The notes under the pieces were generated by a model. That model worked only from the letters and a program-made list of their open reading frames with translations. It had not been told where the DNA came from and did no database searches. From contig QGVE01000080.1 of NCBI GenBank assembly GCA_003242675.1, positions 1 to 12,216 of the forward strand: a stretch of DNA of 12,216 nt, written 5' to 3'. Within the stretch, counting starts at the first letter, position 1. Every line of letters begins with the position of its first letter. A program made the position numbers and the translations under genes. This DNA is from Bacillota bacterium. GTDB taxonomy: Bacteria > Bacillota_E > Symbiobacteriia > Symbiobacteriales > Symbiobacteriaceae. Positions 10,933-12,216 of this stretch are shown in pieces.

Positions 10933-11088
10933 GTGGAGCAGGAAAGGCAGCTGCGCGGGGACAGCGACCCGGAGCCGGGCCCGGAGGAGCCCGAGGTCCG
11001 GCCGGCCACGGACGAGGAGGTGCAGGCAGCGGTGGAGGCGTTCTTCGCGCGCTACCGCCGGGTGCTGGAGCGGCTGGCCACATGCTGA
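10933..11088 (+). CDS. Putative antitoxin partner of the Doc toxin
   Basis: This 51-residue protein has a disordered, acidic, Pro-rich first half (PEPGPEEPE) and a likely amphipathic helix in the second half (TDEEVQAAVEAFFARYRRVL, then ERLA). It overlaps the Doc-family toxin start by 7 nt and lies directly upstream, the classic order of antitoxin before toxin. It has no Phd/YefM fold signature, no recognisable DNA-binding domain, and no (S/T)xxxE(G/N) Fic-inhibitory motif. By analogy with Phd, whose C-terminal helix neutralises Doc, the helix could be the toxin-binding part; this is inference from position and shape. If it lacks DNA binding, the operon would not be autorepressed in the usual Phd way. 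The function call rests almost wholly on context. Confidence 0.6.
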   Translation: MEQERQLRGDSDPEPGPEEPEVRPATDEEVQAAVEAFFARYRRVLERLATC

Positions 11089-11471
11089 TCTGCCTGACCG
11101 CGGACCATCTGATCGCGCTGCATCGGCGCATCATCGCCGAGACCGGCGGTCCGCCCGGGGTGCGCGACCCGGGCGGCCTGCAGTCGGCCGCTGCCCGCCC
11201 GTTCCGGAGCTACGGCGGCCACGCGCTCTACCCGACCCTGGAGGAGAAGGCCGCTGCCCTGGCCGAGGGAATCTCCCGGAACCATCCCTTCGTGGACGGC
11301 AACAAGCGTGTCGCCATCGCGGCGGGATGCCTGTTCCTGATGCTCAACGGGCGCGAGATCACAGCGCCGGAGCACGAGCTGGAGCAGACGGCCTGGGCGC
11401 TTGCGGTGAGGGAGATCGACCTGCCACAGCTGGCCGAGTGGTTCCGGCAGCACAGCCGGGAGAAGGCCTGA
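11082..11471 (+). CDS. doc: Doc-family (Fic fold) toxin, death-on-curing type
   Basis: This 129-residue protein matches Doc toxins in length and layout. The signature HPFVDGNKR (68-76) fits the Doc form of the Fic motif, HxFx(N/D)xNKR. P1 Doc phosphorylates EF-Tu and stops translation. Upstream, VRDPGGLQSAAARPFRSYGG resembles the conserved N-terminal segment of Doc proteins, and ALAEGISRNHPF leads into the catalytic loop. All key motif residues are intact, so an active toxin is plausible. ATG 11082 lies inside the end of the antitoxin gene, giving translational coupling. A strong hairpin 4 nt after the stop ends the unit. The family call is firm; activity on EF-Tu is inferred from the family. 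Confidence 0.92.
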   Translation: MLICLTADHLIALHRRIIAETGGPPGVRDPGGLQSAAARPFRSYGGHALYPTLEEKAAALAEGISRNHPFVDGNKRVAIAAGCLFLMLNGREITAPEHELEQTAWALAVREIDLPQLAEWFRQHSREKA

Positions 11472-11474
11472 ACA

Positions 11475-11510
11475 GCCGGCTGCCGCTTACCCGTGCGGCA
11501 GCCGGCCTTT
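11475..11510 (+). terminator. Intrinsic terminator after the Doc toxin
   Basis: GCCGGCTGCCGC (11475-11486) pairs perfectly with GCGGCAGCCGGC (11495-11506) around an 8-nt loop. A short CTTTC tail follows, 4 nt after the doc stop codon. Confidence 0.75.
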
Positions 11511-11539
11511 CACGCTGCGGCGCGTGCGCCCGCCTTTCG

Positions 11540-11590
11540 GGCGGATCGGAGGAAAGCGCCGCCATCCGATCAGTTTGGCGGATCGGTTTT
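11540..11590 (+). promoter_or_regulatory. Hairpin with T-run and competing upstream arm in the MATE leader (possible attenuator)
   Basis: GGCGGATCGG occurs twice (11540-11549 and 11577-11586). Between them lies TCCGATC (11565-11571), which can pair with either copy. The upstream pairing is GATCGGA with TCCGATC (7 bp). The downstream hairpin can be built as CCGATC with GATCGG, or as CCG(CC)ATCCG with CGGATCGG, and is followed by TTTT at 11587-11590. Mutually exclusive pairing of this kind is typical of attenuators, but a plain second terminator for doc is also possible. No known riboswitch class was recognised. The rest of the 248-bp gap shows no gene and no clear promoter. Confidence 0.35.
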
Positions 11591-11719
11591 GGCCCGGCGT
11601 GCGTCACAAAGAATGCGGTTTGCGCCGCTGGTGCGGGTTCACGCGGCCTCGGGGCCCCCACGGCGTCCCGGAGGCGGCCAGCAGCGCCGCACAAGCCACC
11701 ACGGCAAAGGAGGCGCACC

Positions 11720-12216
11720 ATGCGTCCTGGTTCACAGCGTGACTTCACCCAGGGCTCCATACCCCGCCACATCATCCTGTTTTCGCTGCCGCTGTTCGCC
11801 GGCAACCTCCTGCAGATGCTCTACAACGTGGTCGACTCCGTGTGGGTGGGCCAGGTGATCGGCAAGCACGCCCTCGGGGCCGTGTCGGTCTCCATGCCCC
11901 TCATCTTCGCCCTGATCTCGCTCATCGTCGGCCTGACGATGGCCGCGACCACGCTGGTAGGCCAGTACCGGGGCGCCGGAAAGGAGGACCTGGTGCAGCG
12001 GACCATCGGGACCGCGCTCATCCTGCTGGCCGTGCTCGGCGCCATCGTCGGGCTGATCGGGGTCCTCTTCCGCTATCCGCTGCTCCGGCTGATCGCCACG
12101 CCGGAGGAGATCATCGACGACGCCGCCGCCTACTTCGCCATTTTCATGGGGGGGATCCTCTTCCTCTTCCTGTACAACACCCTGGGCGCCATCCTGCGCG
12201 GCCTTGGCGACGCGAC
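11720..12216 (+). CDS. MATE-family multidrug/cation efflux transporter (5' part only)
   Basis: The first 165 codons run open to the window edge; MATE proteins are about 450 residues, so roughly two thirds is missing. It begins MRPGSQRDFTQGSIPRHI, then a first membrane segment containing LFSLPLFAGNLLQMLYNVVD. The following SVWVGQVIGKHALGAVSVSMP is a characteristic MATE N-terminal segment, as are the GQYRGAGKED loop and ILRGLGD near the cut. At least four hydrophobic segments are visible. MATE proteins export drugs or metabolites using Na+ or H+ gradients; the substrate here is unknown. ATG 11720 has an excellent AAAGGAGG at 11706-11713, 6 nt away. Its leader carries the hairpin structure at 11540-11590. 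Confidence 0.92.
   Translation, partial: MRPGSQRDFTQGSIPRHIILFSLPLFAGNLLQMLYNVVDSVWVGQVIGKHALGAVSVSMPLIFALISLIVGLTMAATTLVGQYRGAGKEDLVQRTIGTALILLAVLGAIVGLIGVLFRYPLLRLIATPEEIIDDAAAYFAIFMGGILFLFLYNTLGAILRGLGDA

Overview
The window is very GC-rich (roughly 70% by eye) and dense with genes. Several genes start at GTG or TTG behind strong GGAGG-type ribosome binding sites. The gene content looks like a Gram-positive (Firmicutes/Bacillota) chromosome: a bacillithiol-linked BrxC/YtxJ-type remnant, two lipoproteins, an MltG-N-like membrane protein, a two-LysM protein and an AMP-forming acetyl-CoA synthetase. The combination of high GC and Firmicutes-type genes points to something like Symbiobacterium or a related high-GC clostridial lineage. 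That is an inference, not a search result.

Layout. 55-4416 (+): a full-length Lhr-type superfamily 2 helicase. 4417-4672: a convergent junction holding a perfect 18-bp hairpin and, on the minus strand, a 41-codon remnant resembling the C-terminus of a BrxC/YtxJ bacilliredoxin. 4673-5995 (-): a CapA/PgsA-type lipoprotein. 5996-6188: a divergent gap with a TACCCT-GG-AGGGTA palindrome. 6189-6542 (+): a small protein with two LysM domains. 6551-6572: a perfect palindrome, probably a terminator shared with the convergent acs gene. 6579-8543 (-): acetyl-CoA synthetase. 8544-8711: acs leader/promoter region plus an intrinsic terminator for the next gene. 8712-9389 (-): a two-membrane-segment protein ending in an MltG/YceG N-terminal-like domain, without the catalytic domain. 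9506-9919 and 9916-10857 (+): a translationally coupled thioesterase and M23 lipoprotein peptidase. 10933-11088 and 11082-11471 (+): a toxin-antitoxin pair of an acidic small protein and a Doc-family Fic-fold toxin. 11472-11719: two hairpins, one with a competing upstream arm. 11720-end (+): the start of a MATE-family efflux protein.

How the genes relate. Four products (CapA lipoprotein, LysM protein, MltG-N-like protein, M23 lipoprotein) act at or on the cell envelope, but they sit in separate transcription units and there is no sign of one pathway. The supported operons are thioesterase-M23 (4-nt overlap) and antitoxin-Doc (7-nt overlap). No CRISPR array, tRNA, rRNA, complete insertion sequence or phage module is visible. 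No stretch longer than 300 bases lacks a gene. Most of the window is ordinary chromosomal content. The less ordinary parts are the decayed bacilliredoxin fragment, the catalytic-domain-less MltG-like protein, the Doc module with a non-Phd-looking partner, and the structured leader before the MATE gene.
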